Shown here piece after piece: positions 1 to 6,902 of a stretch of 10,240 nt of DNA (positions are counted from its first letter, which is position 1; each line of letters begins with the position of its first letter). Made by a program: the position numbers and the translations under genes. Below the pieces are notes generated by a model. It searched no databases. It had not been told where the DNA came from and was given only the letters and a program-made list of their open reading frames with translations. The stretch is from assembly GCA_023255235.1 (NCBI GenBank), contig JALRJA010000110.1, positions 1 to 10,240 of the forward strand, read 5' to 3'. This stretch comes from Flaviramulus sp. (GTDB taxonomy: Bacteria; Bacteroidota; Bacteroidia; Flavobacteriales; Flavobacteriaceae).

Positions 1-422
1 TAAATCCAACGCAATGTGAAGCTTTAACTATGGTATGTGCTCAAGTTATAGGTAATGATGTTGCTATATCGGTGGGTGGTTTGCAAGGACATTATGAGTT
101 AAATGTTTTTAAACCTGTAATGGCAGCTAATATTTTGCAATCGGCACAACTCATTGGTGATGCTTGTGTGAGTTTTGATGTAAATTGTGCAATTGGCATT
201 GAACCAAATAACAAGGTTATTACAAAATTATTAAATAACTCACTAATGTTGGTAACTGCTTTAAATACTAAAATTGGGTATTATAAAGCTGCAGAAATTG
301 CAAACACAGCTCATAAAAATGGTACTACTTTAAAAGAAGAAGCTATTAATTTAGGCTATGTAACTGCCCAAGAATATGACGATTGGGTAAAACCAGAAGA
401 TATGGTAGGCAGTTTAAAGTAG
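1..422 (+). CDS. fumC: Fumarate hydratase, class II (C-terminal part, cut by window start)
   Basis: This enzyme reversibly hydrates fumarate to L-malate in the TCA cycle in the cytoplasm; it is an iron-independent homotetramer of the fumarase/aspartase superfamily. Only the last 139 residues are here. The fragment opens in the middle of the superfamily signature loop: the first two bases finish a Val codon, followed by [10 protein letters not shown], the tail of the GSSxMPxKxNP catalytic loop. Next come the [14 protein letters not shown] segment and the NCAIGIEPN stretch, then the small C-terminal helical domain (about [18 protein letters not shown] onward) typical of class II fumarases. The reading frame is open from the window edge to the TAG stop, with no damage visible. 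It ends 67 bases before the convergent coiled-coil gene, and a strong hairpin terminator lies between them. The choice of fumarase over aspartase or argininosuccinate lyase rests on the close match to FumC C-termini; I am confident of it. Confidence 0.95.
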   Translation, partial: NPTQCEALTMVCAQVIGNDVAISVGGLQGHYELNVFKPVMAANILQSAQLIGDACVSFDVNCAIGIEPNNKVITKLLNNSLMLVTALNTKIGYYKAAEIANTAHKNGTTLKEEAINLGYVTAQEYDDWVKPEDMVGSLK

Positions 423-437
423 TATTTAAATTTAAAA

Positions 438-471
438 AAAAAAACCTCAAATATATATTTGAGGTTTTTTT
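438..471. terminator. Bidirectional intrinsic terminator between fumC and the 490-1374 gene
   Basis: This is a perfect palindrome centred between bases 454 and 455. CCTCAAATAT pairs with ATATTTGAGG, and the arms are extended by an A-run on the left (434-444) and a T-run on the right (465-471). Read on either strand it gives a GC-containing hairpin followed by a U-tract, the form of a rho-independent terminator working both ways. It lies exactly between two convergent genes, so it probably ends both transcripts. Confidence 0.85.
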
Positions 472-489
472 ATTAGATTACTATTTTGA

Positions 490-1374
490 TTACTTCAATA
501 TAAACTCTGATGTAGCCACTAAATCTTTTTCATTAAAAACATGAACAATGTAACGCCCTTTTTCAAAACTATCATTAGCCTTAGGTGTTATAAACTCACA
601 AATATTTAAGTTGGCATTTTCATAGTTAAACTTACTAATTAACGAATAGTTAAGTGTTTTTTCTCCAAAAGTTACTTGATTGTTTAAACCTAAAATATTG
701 TTTTTAGGATCAATAATTTGTAAAAATAATTCTTGCTCTCCAGCTTGAATTAATTTGTTTTTGGTAACAATAAAACACACTCTTATTTTATCACTTCTGC
801 TAGCTCTTTCGGTAGGTATAACTTTACCCGATGTTCTTACAATTACTCCAGAAGCTTTTAAATCGGCTGCCGATAAAACAGACGCATTTAATACAACCTC
901 AGCCAAAGCGTTATTTTGCACTAATAGTGAATCTGAAAAAATATTGCGTTCTTCTAAACGAACACGAGTACTATCTAAAGAAGTTGCTAAATATGAATTC
1001 TCGGCTTTTAAAGATTCGTTTTGAGCCAATAAAATATCCATTTCTTTTTGTAAAGACACATATTTTTGTTTGTATCTCCACAAGCTTTTCACATTGGTTT
1101 CAGATATCTGTAAAGAGTCTATTAAGCCTTGAATACGAGCTCTAGCTTCAATTAAATTCTTATTTGCAATTTTGTTCTCACCAATAGCTTCGTCATATTG
1201 TTTAGCCATGGTGTTTAAATCGGCCATTACCAACTCTTTTTGTTCGGTCAAATCTTTTTCTACTTGTTTGCTAGTAGAGTACAGGTTCATGGTGTAAAAC
1301 CCTGTTCCTAAAAATAAAACTAGTGCAATACCCAATGCTATTTTAAGGCCATTACTACTTTTGTTATCTTCCAT
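490..1374 (-). CDS. Membrane-anchored coiled-coil protein of unknown function
   Basis: I do not recognise a named family. The 294-residue protein has a short charged N-terminus and one hydrophobic segment at about residues 11-30 (KIALGIALVLFLGTGFYTM). A long heptad-like region from about 34 to 160 follows, rich in Glu, Lys, Gln, Leu and Asn, and predicted to be a coiled coil. A C-terminal part (about 165-294) alternates hydrophobic and polar residues and looks like a beta-sandwich (IRVCFIVTKNKL, ELFLQIIDP, GRYIVHVFNEKDLVATSEFIL). The topology suggests an inner-membrane anchor with a periplasmic rod and head, although the cytoplasmic orientation cannot be excluded. Similar flavobacterial proteins are, from memory, sometimes labelled as chromosome-partitioning proteins; no ParA or SMC ATPase motif is present here, so I would not use that name. 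It is divergent from the ureohydrolase gene and convergent with fumC. The ATG at 1374 is the natural start because it precedes the TM segment. Confidence 0.75.
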   Translation of the reverse strand: MEDNKSSNGLKIALGIALVLFLGTGFYTMNLYSTSKQVEKDLTEQKELVMADLNTMAKQYDEAIGENKIANKNLIEARARIQGLIDSLQISETNVKSLWRYKQKYVSLQKEMDILLAQNESLKAENSYLATSLDSTRVRLEERNIFSDSLLVQNNALAEVVLNASVLSAADLKASGVIVRTSGKVIPTERASRSDKIRVCFIVTKNKLIQAGEQELFLQIIDPKNNILGLNNQVTFGEKTLNYSLISKFNYENANLNICEFITPKANDSFEKGRYIVHVFNEKDLVATSEFILK

Positions 1375-1481
1375 AATTTTTGTTTTTTTTAAATCTAAAT
1401 CTTGTTTTTAATTAAATCAAATTTTTAAATGTGGTTACTAAATAAAGCTGTATTTTTAGTCTTCAAAATAGATACACTTTC

Positions 1482-2501
1482 ATGGATAACTTAGTCTTAT
1501 TTAACAATACTACTTGCAAAAAAATTGTAAACAAACGTTTTGGTGAATCTAAATTTGGCGAACATGTTCAAATATTAACCAGCATTTCCAATATATACGA
1601 ACAACTTAAAAGTTTGGATGTTACCTATATACTTTTAGGATTACCCGAAGATATTGGAATATTTGCAAACCATGGCAAAACAGGTGCTTTAAAGGCATGG
1701 GATGCCACTTTAAAAGCCTTATTAAACATTCAAAGTAATACCTTTACAAAGGCTAATAAGGTTTTAATATTGGGTTATTTAGATTTTAGCCGCGAACTAC
1801 AAGAGGTTTCAAAATATAAAAATTCTCAAAAAAAAGATATCATTAAAGCTAGAAAGATAGTTGAATCTATTGACGCATCTGTATCACATATTGTGAACCA
1901 AATTGTATTAGCAGGCAAGATACCTATTATTGTAGGTGGAGGGCATAACAATGCTTACGGTAACATAAAAGGCACAAGTTTGGCTCTAAATAAACCTATA
2001 AACATTATTAACTTTGATGCCCATTCTGATTTTAGAGCAGAAGAAGGCAGACATAGCGGCAATGCTTTTAGTTACGCTTACGCGGAAGGGTTTTTAGGCA
2101 ATTACTTTATTTTCGGATTACATGAAAACTATACTTCTGATGCTATTTTTACAAGTATAAAAAAGCTTAAAAACATAAAATACAACACATTTGAAGCTTT
2201 AGAAATACGAAACGAATTAAAGTTTAAAAACGAGTTAGAGTATGCTTTAAATTTTATATCTGAAGATTTTTTTGGTATTGAAATAGATTGTGATGCTATT
2301 GAAAATATTCCAAGTAGTGCTATGTCACCAAGTGGCTTTAGTGTTAATAAAACCAGATCTTTTGTAAGTTATTTTGCCAAGCATAAAAACGCAGCATACC
2401 TTCATATTTGTGAGGCAGCACCAAACACTAAAACAGCAACTCAAGTAGGTAAATTACTTGCCTATTTAATAACCGATTTTATTAAAGCCAAAGAATCATA
2501 A
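1482..2501 (+). CDS. Ureohydrolase-family enzyme (probable formimidoylglutamase or arginase-like)
   Basis: This is a cytoplasmic dimanganese hydrolase of the arginase/agmatinase/formimidoylglutamase family, which cleaves guanidino or formimino groups. The metal-ligand motifs are present in order: GGGH (His155), DAHSD (Asp179, His181, Asp183) and EIDCD (Asp269, Asp271). The downstream HICEAAP (Glu311) sits where arginases carry their conserved Glu. Its 339 residues are slightly more than the roughly 300-320 usual for the family, because of an N-terminal extension of about 50 residues before the ILLGLPEDIG strand. GGGH instead of GGDH resembles HutG-like members, and many flavobacterial homologues are annotated as formimidoylglutamase, but no other histidine-degradation gene is nearby, so the substrate is open. 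It is a single-gene unit: a divergent gene lies 107 bases upstream and a terminator follows directly. All six metal ligands are intact, so activity is expected. Confidence 0.85.
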   Translation: MDNLVLFNNTTCKKIVNKRFGESKFGEHVQILTSISNIYEQLKSLDVTYILLGLPEDIGIFANHGKTGALKAWDATLKALLNIQSNTFTKANKVLILGYLDFSRELQEVSKYKNSQKKDIIKARKIVESIDASVSHIVNQIVLAGKIPIIVGGGHNNAYGNIKGTSLALNKPINIINFDAHSDFRAEEGRHSGNAFSYAYAEGFLGNYFIFGLHENYTSDAIFTSIKKLKNIKYNTFEALEIRNELKFKNELEYALNFISEDFFGIEIDCDAIENIPSSAMSPSGFSVNKTRSFVSYFAKHKNAAYLHICEAAPNTKTATQVGKLLAYLITDFIKAKES

Positions 2502-2518
2502 AAAAGGTATTAAAATAA

Positions 2519-2548
2519 AAAAAGCTCATCTTTAAAGATAAGCTTTTT
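2519..2548. terminator. Bidirectional terminator between the ureohydrolase gene and dnaN
   Basis: AAAAAGCT (2519-2526) pairs with AGCTTTTT (2541-2548), one C/A mismatch follows, and the self-complementary core ATCTTTAAAGAT (2528-2539) fills the centre. On the minus strand the right arm runs into a long T-tract, and on the plus strand a five-base T-run follows the stem. It begins 17 bases after the ureohydrolase stop and lies about 80 bases past the dnaN stop, so it can serve both convergent genes, with the better U-tract on the dnaN side. Confidence 0.75.
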
Positions 2549-2554
2549 AAAATC

Positions 2555-2619
2555 ACTAAAACGATACTCTCAAGAGAATTTAAGTTAGTTGGTAAAAATT
2601 ATAAAGATGTCGTTTTAGT
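2555..2619. repeat. Long-range inverted repeat in the dnaN 3' untranslated region
   Basis: ACTAAAACGA (2555-2564) and its exact complement TCGTTTTAGT (2610-2619) are separated by 45 bases and lie between the dnaN stop and the terminator. A small inner hairpin, TCTC-AA-GAGA (about 2568-2577), lies inside the loop. The arms would fold in the dnaN transcript and in ureohydrolase read-through RNA. Its function is unknown; it could protect the dnaN 3' end or belong to a short RNA. Confidence 0.4.
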
Positions 2620-2626
2620 AAAAAAA

Positions 2627-3745
2627 TTAATTGTTTAACATTACAGGCATTACAAGCATAGTTACTTGTTCTCCTTCATCAAGACCATCAATAGGTGTTA
2701 AAATACCAGCTCTATTAGGCATGCTCATTTCAAGTTGTATTTCATCAGAGGTAAGGTTATTTAGCATTTCGGTTAAAAATCGAGAGTTAAACCCTATTTG
2801 TAAATCATCACCTGAGTAATCACAAGTTAAACGCTCTTCAGCTTTATTGCTGTAATCAATATCTTCGGCAGATATATTTAACTCTGAACCTGCAATTTTT
2901 AATCGTATTTGATGCGTAGTTTTGTTAGAAAAAATACTAACACGTCTAACAGAATTTAAAAATTGATTCCTATCTATTACTAATTTATTTGGATTTTCTT
3001 TAGGAATAACGGCTTCATAGTTCGGGTATTTACCATCAATTAAACGGCAAATTAATTCTGAATTTTCAAAAGTAAATTTGGCATTATTTTCGTTATATTC
3101 AATAGTAACCTCTTCTTCACTTGCTGCCAGAATTCCTTTTAAAAGGTTTAATGGTTTTTTAGGCATAATAAACTCAGCAGGTTGATTGGCTTTTATGTCT
3201 TCACGAGTATATTTAACTAGTTTATGAGCATCAGTAGCTACAAATGTTAAGCTTTCGGTTGAAAACTGAAAGAAAACACCGCTCATAACTGGGCGTAAAT
3301 CATCATTTCCTGCTGCAAATATGGTTTTACTAATTGCTGTAGCTAAAACATCACCGGTTACAGTGGTTTTTACAGGGTCTTCTAGTTCAATAGATTTAGG
3401 AAACTCGGCACCATTGGTATAGGCTAAAGCATATTTTCCATGGTTTGAACTAATTTCTACGGTGTTATTGTCTTCAACTACAAAAGTTAAAGGTTGCTCT
3501 GGAAAAGTTTTTAATGTATCTAATAACAGGCGAGCTGGTAATGCAATGCTACCGTTACTAGTACTGTCAATTTCAAGTGTTGATGACATAGTGGTTTCTA
3601 AATCACTAGCAAAAACAGTTAGTTTATTTTGGTCTAATTCAAATAAAAAATTATCTAAAATGGGTAAGGTGTTTGAGTTGTTTATAACGCCACCTAAAAC
3701 TTGTAATTGTTTTAATAAATAAGTACTTGATACTATAAATTTCAT
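2627..3745 (-). CDS. dnaN: DNA polymerase III beta subunit (sliding clamp)
   Basis: This is the ring-shaped homodimeric clamp that tethers the replicative polymerase to DNA and is loaded by the clamp loader. The 372 residues match the usual length of about 365-375 for three clamp domains (roughly 1-120, 128-245 and 246-372). The start MKFIVSSTYLLKQLQVLGGVI and the NTLPILDNFLFEL strand are typical of domain 1. FAAGNDDLRPVMSGVFFQF, followed by TDAHKLVKY, marks domain 2. RVSIFSNKTTHQIRLKI and the PNRAGILTP segment with the C-terminal MLVMPVMLNN mark domain 3; these belong to the protein-binding pocket side. The gene is not next to dnaA, as is common in Bacteroidota; it follows gldG on the same strand after 174 bases holding a possible promoter. 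The ATG at 3745 starts at the conserved N-terminus. There is no sign of damage. Confidence 0.97.
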   Translation of the reverse strand: MKFIVSSTYLLKQLQVLGGVINNSNTLPILDNFLFELDQNKLTVFASDLETTMSSTLEIDSTSNGSIALPARLLLDTLKTFPEQPLTFVVEDNNTVEISSNHGKYALAYTNGAEFPKSIELEDPVKTTVTGDVLATAISKTIFAAGNDDLRPVMSGVFFQFSTESLTFVATDAHKLVKYTREDIKANQPAEFIMPKKPLNLLKGILAASEEEVTIEYNENNAKFTFENSELICRLIDGKYPNYEAVIPKENPNKLVIDRNQFLNSVRRVSIFSNKTTHQIRLKIAGSELNISAEDIDYSNKAEERLTCDYSGDDLQIGFNSRFLTEMLNNLTSDEIQLEMSMPNRAGILTPIDGLDEGEQVTMLVMPVMLNN

Positions 3746-3774
3746 GTTAAGGTATTATGTTTTTTTAAGAGGTG

Positions 3775-3786
3775 AACAAATTTGTT
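3775..3786. repeat. Perfect 12-base palindrome upstream of dnaN
   Basis: AACAAATTTGTT is a perfect palindrome lying 29 bases upstream of the dnaN ATG, in the region that would be the 5' untranslated part of its mRNA. It could be a protein-binding site, but such AT-rich palindromes also arise by chance, so confidence in a function is low. Confidence 0.3.
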
Positions 3787-3872
3787 GTAAAATTCTAATA
3801 TATAAAATTAAAGATATTTTACGCCAAATGCATCATCTACTCAACTTTGGTTTAAATTAAAACTGTAAATTA

Positions 3873-3907
3873 CAAATATATCTTAAAGAGTCTATATTTG
3901 GAAACAA
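3873..3907 (-). promoter_or_regulatory. Possible dnaN promoter within an inverted repeat
   Basis: On the minus strand TATATTTG (plus bases 3873-3880) matches the Bacteroidota -7 element TAnnTTTG exactly. A TTTG (plus 3905-3908) lies upstream, but the 24-base spacer is longer than the usual 17-23. The same element occurs in the opposite direction at 3893-3900, so the two form an 8-base inverted repeat, and TCTT-A-AAGA between them extends the stem with a three-base bulge. The structure may therefore instead be a weak terminator hairpin for gldG, whose stop lies 20 bases away, or a promoter plus operator. Confidence 0.4.
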
Positions 3908-3919
3908 ACTTATTAACAT

Positions 3920-5587
3920 TTATAAAGCATATTTTTTCTTTAAAAAGTAATTAAATGCAAAACCAAAAATACTCAATACTACCAATGGCAATAGGATATT
4001 AATAAATTGCCACTTGGTTTTTTCGGCAGTAATTTTTTGTTGATTTAAAAACGCTACGGCTATTTCTTTGGTTCTAATGTTTATAAGTCCGTTGTCATCT
4101 AGTAAGTAATTAACGGCATTCAATAAAAATTCTTTGTTGCCATACATTTGCCCTGTCCATCTATCAAACCCCAATTCTTGTGGTAAGTTTTTATGTACGT
4201 CATTTTTTATAATATCACCATCGGCAACAACAATCATTTTTGTATGGTTACTTTTATTTTTTTCATTTTTGAGATTAAAAGGTTTGATGCGATTGGTATA
4301 AACCGAATTAAATTGACCTTCTAATAAAACAGCAAGTGTTTGGTTTCCTTTATTAAATAAAGTTGGGTCTTGTTCTTTGGTTACTATATTCAAATTAATT
4401 TCTCTAGGTGTTCCTTCAAGTTTAGATAATTGAGCTGTTTCTAAAAGAATAGTTTTTTTAATATTATTTTTGAGGGTGTCTATTGGGTTGGCAAAATCAA
4501 ACTTTACTAAGTTTAAGTTATTAACAATAGGATGGTTATTATTTGAGTTTGCTAATGGCGAATAGGGCCATTTTAAATGCTCAAACTGCGATTCGCTACC
4601 ACTGCCAATAGCCAAAGTAATAGGTGCTGAGTAGAGTGTGCTTACTATAGTAGGATTAATACGAACGCCGTATTTAAAGAAAAAATCTGTTAAATTTAAA
4701 TCTCTTGCTATGGCATAATTTTTACCTTGGTCGTTATAAAGACTGTCTTTATCTATACTAACAGCATCTATTAACCAAAGGCTTTTGCCTCCATTCATAG
4801 TATATTGGTCTAAAACTAGTTTTTCTGCTTCTGTAAAAGCTTCGGTTGGTTTGGCAGATATAATTAAATCAAAGGTTTTTAAATTTGCTAGTGTTTTTTG
4901 AGGGTTTGTTAAAACGCTATCTAATGTAAATGGTGCAATAAAGTAATAGGTGCCTATTTTCTTAATAAAATCGGCTATATAGATGTCTTTAAGCTGTTTA
5001 TTACCTTTTAAAACAGCAATTTTATGTTTTTTTGGTTTAGTTAATTTGCTAAAACCATCAGCAAAGGCATATTCTAAATGTTGTACAGAGCTTGAAACTA
5101 ATTCTTGTTGCGAAGCACCAATTTTATTTTTAACTAGCGGTATAATTTCGGTTTGTTCATTATAACTGGCTAATGCCCACGGAAAAATAATACCTTGTGT
5201 AGCTTTGCCACTTTCTTCAACATATAATTGCATAGGCGTTAAGCCACGTTGAATTAATTGCTCAATGTTACGTTCTCTTGTAGCATCATCTTCTAATGGG
5301 TCAATAAAGTTAAAAATGATGTTGTTGTTTACGGCTATAAACTCTTCAAGTAATTGTTTAGTTTCTTGTTGAAGACGTTTAAATTCCGAAGGAAAATCGG
5401 TTCCTTTTAAAAAAATATCAACAACAATAGGAGCGTTAATATCTTTTATAATATTTGTTGCCGATTGGCTTAGAGTATAGCGTTTATCAGCAGTTAAATC
5501 AAAGCGTTTATAAATTTTACTACTTATAAAATTAACTGCAATTATAATGCTAGTGAAAATTACTATGTATTTTAATTTTTTATTCAA
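3920..5587 (-). CDS. gldG: Gliding-motility ABC transporter component GldG
   Basis: GldG works with the permease GldF and the ATPase GldA as an ABC transporter complex required for gliding in flavobacteria; its cargo is not settled. The 555-residue protein has an N-terminal membrane segment (about 6-23) followed by the family hallmark RFDLTADKRYTLSQ (28-41). A large periplasmic domain of the GldG/ABC-type uncharacterised transport class follows, with VVDIFLKG, FNFIDPLEDDA, a repeated LIISAKPTEAFTEAEKLVLDQYTMNGGKSLWLID region (about 241-274) and VVADGDIIKND (453-463). A second membrane segment (about 529-548) ends with the basic tail LKKKYAL. Length and domain order fit full-length GldG. Its first 8 bases overlap the end of the preceding gene (5580-6065), which points to translational coupling in one operon. 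I am confident of the identification. Confidence 0.95.
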   Translation of the reverse strand: MNKKLKYIVIFTSIIIAVNFISSKIYKRFDLTADKRYTLSQSATNIIKDINAPIVVDIFLKGTDFPSEFKRLQQETKQLLEEFIAVNNNIIFNFIDPLEDDATRERNIEQLIQRGLTPMQLYVEESGKATQGIIFPWALASYNEQTEIIPLVKNKIGASQQELVSSSVQHLEYAFADGFSKLTKPKKHKIAVLKGNKQLKDIYIADFIKKIGTYYFIAPFTLDSVLTNPQKTLANLKTFDLIISAKPTEAFTEAEKLVLDQYTMNGGKSLWLIDAVSIDKDSLYNDQGKNYAIARDLNLTDFFFKYGVRINPTIVSTLYSAPITLAIGSGSESQFEHLKWPYSPLANSNNNHPIVNNLNLVKFDFANPIDTLKNNIKKTILLETAQLSKLEGTPREINLNIVTKEQDPTLFNKGNQTLAVLLEGQFNSVYTNRIKPFNLKNEKNKSNHTKMIVVADGDIIKNDVHKNLPQELGFDRWTGQMYGNKEFLLNAVNYLLDDNGLINIRTKEIAVAFLNQQKITAEKTKWQFINILLPLVVLSIFGFAFNYFLKKKYAL

Positions 5588-6065
5588 ATTGTTGCTCTAA
5601 TTGATATTGTCTTACAGTTTTAACTTTTTGGTTATGGAAAGTGAGTTCTAAACATTCTTGCATATTATTAAATGCACCGGGTTTAAAGCCTAAATTATAG
5701 TTCCATTTTTCTGCTGAATTTGCTTTAATTGAATCATCCCATCCAAACCATTCGGGTGTTCCTAATTGGCTTTCAATGTGTTTTTTTGTTTTTCCAATAA
5801 AAAGACTATCATTAATTATATGATTACTCATTTCATAACGCAAGGCTGGTTTTTCTAACCACGCATCGGCATTAAAATATTTTTGATGATGGTAGCTGCT
5901 AAAAATATTCAGCATTGGATAAAATATAAAGAAATAAACCACAGGAGCTAGTATTATACTAATTAAAAAACTAAGCCATTTGCGTTTATCTATGGTGTTA
6001 ATAAATAACCAAACGAGCATAAAAACGAGCACAAAAAAAACAAAAAATAAAGGTGTGTAAATCAT
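5580..6065 (-). CDS. Two-TM protein with BamE-like C-terminal domain, inserted between gldF and gldG
   Basis: I recognise no named family. The 161-residue protein has two hydrophobic helices (about 4-23 and 31-51) and then a soluble domain. That domain contains W69LEKPALRYEM, SLFIGKTKKHIESQLGTPEWFGW (88-110), WNYNLG (121-126) and CLELTFHNQKVKTVRQYQ (138-155). A Gly-Lys turn, a helix, LG-x-P, then W-x-Y and a final beta strand of the form F-x-N-x-K-V is the pattern of BamE/SmpA-like small domains and of many Bacteroidota hypothetical proteins; this assignment is by pattern only. The ATG overlaps the alternative stop of gldF, and the 3' end overlaps gldG by 8 bases, so it sits tightly inside the gldFG operon. 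gldF and gldG are normally adjacent, so it may be an accessory or lineage-specific partner of the transporter. Confidence 0.65.
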   Translation of the reverse strand: MIYTPLFFVFFVLVFMLVWLFINTIDKRKWLSFLISIILAPVVYFFIFYPMLNIFSSYHHQKYFNADAWLEKPALRYEMSNHIINDSLFIGKTKKHIESQLGTPEWFGWDDSIKANSAEKWNYNLGFKPGAFNNMQECLELTFHNQKVKTVRQYQLEQQFE

Positions 6066-6071
6066 TTCTTT

Positions 6072-6779
6072 TTAATTAATATTACATTTAGTTAGAATTA
6101 AAAAAACACTTGTTATACTTAAAAAATAGATAATATCGCGTGTATCTATAACACCCCGACTCATGCTCTTATAATGTGCACTAATGCCTAATTGTTCTAT
6201 AAAATTGCTTGACGTAAAGTCTGCAATACCTTCAAAACCAATATAAAAAAAGAAGCACAAAAAAACAGCCAAAATAAAAGCCACTATTTGACTATTTGTT
6301 ACTGTTGAAGTGAAAATTCCGATAGCTACATAACTAGCCACCAAAAACAATAAGCCAAAATAAGAACCCCATATACTACCCATATCTAGGTTGCCTACAG
6401 GATTACCAAGTTGATATATGGTATAAACATATAAAAGAGTTGGTAAAAGTGCCATAACAATTAAAATAAAAGCACCCCAATATTTACCTAAAACAATGCT
6501 TGAAGTTGCTAGGGGTTTTGTGAGTAAAAGTTCTAAAGTACCTTGTTTTTTTTCATCAGAAAAACTACGCATGGTTACCGCAGGAATTAAGAAAATTAAA
6601 ACCCAAGGTGCTAATAAAAAGAACGCCGATAAATCTGCAAAACCATAATCAAGAATATTAAAATCGCCTTTAAAAAACCACAAAAACAACCCTGTTAGTA
6701 TTAAAAAAAAACCAATAACTAAATACCCAATAGGTGATGAAAAAAACGTGTTTATTTCTTTTTTAAGTATGGCTATCAT
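6072..6779 (-). CDS. gldF: Gliding-motility ABC transporter permease GldF
   Basis: This is the integral-membrane permease of the Gld ABC transporter, an ABC-2 type with six predicted helices (about 17-36, 50-70, 100-121, 139-158, 164-181 and 216-230). The N-terminus MIAILKKEINTFFSSPIGYLVIGFF and the cytoplasmic loop MRSFSDEKKQGTLELLLTKPL (70-90) are diagnostic of GldF/ABC-2 permeases, as is the DTRDIIYFLSI segment near the end. As read the protein is 235 residues and ends LILTKCNIN. Skipping one T at 6086 would give LTKVILIKKK and a stop overlapping the next gene's ATG, nearer the family's usual basic end at about 238 residues, so a one-base insertion in this copy or in the assembly is possible. 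Up to Lys231 the protein is intact either way. Confidence 0.93.
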   Translation of the reverse strand: MIAILKKEINTFFSSPIGYLVIGFFLILTGLFLWFFKGDFNILDYGFADLSAFFLLAPWVLIFLIPAVTMRSFSDEKKQGTLELLLTKPLATSSIVLGKYWGAFILIVMALLPTLLYVYTIYQLGNPVGNLDMGSIWGSYFGLLFLVASYVAIGIFTSTVTNSQIVAFILAVFLCFFFYIGFEGIADFTSSNFIEQLGISAHYKSMSRGVIDTRDIIYFLSITSVFLILTKCNIN

Positions 6780-6813
6780 TTTTAATTTATTAATTCTTAA
6801 AATGCATTAAATG

Positions 6814-6856
6814 TTTTGTATTAGTTATAACCTTCTATTTTGTATGTATTATAACC
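6814..6856. repeat. Imperfect direct repeat upstream of gldF
   Basis: Two 19-base units, at 6814-6832 and 6838-6856, share TTTTGTAT at one end and TATAACC at the other and match at 16 of 19 positions; the start-to-start distance is 24 bases. They lie 35-77 bases upstream of the gldF ATG, where an operator or tandem protein-binding site could sit. On the strand of gldF the conserved blocks read GGTTATA and ATACAAAA. Function is inferred from position only. Confidence 0.4.
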
Positions 6857-6902
6857 AATTAAAAGGGCTTATGTTGTTTTATTAAATATAAGCGATGGGT
6901 TA

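Noticed and set aside
755..1145. Open frames on the plus strand within the coiled-coil gene
   Set aside because: They lie antisense to a well-supported gene, have no recognisable domain, and their composition is what the complement of Lys/Glu-rich coding sequence gives.
1375..1481. Divergent promoters between the coiled-coil and ureohydrolase genes
   Set aside because: Only imperfect matches to TAnnTTTG occur, none with a properly spaced TTG, so no site can be supported although promoters must lie here.
2631..3722. Open frames antisense to dnaN
   Set aside because: They are complements of a conserved housekeeping gene with no domain of their own.
3746..3919. A replication origin next to dnaN
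   Set aside because: No DnaA-box-like TTATNCACA sequence was seen and dnaA is not adjacent; the AT-rich gap is explained by a promoter and hairpins.
6867..6893. GCTTAT/ATAAGC hairpin as a terminator after the ABM gene
   Set aside because: The six-base stem has a 15-base loop and only a short T-run follows, too weak to call.
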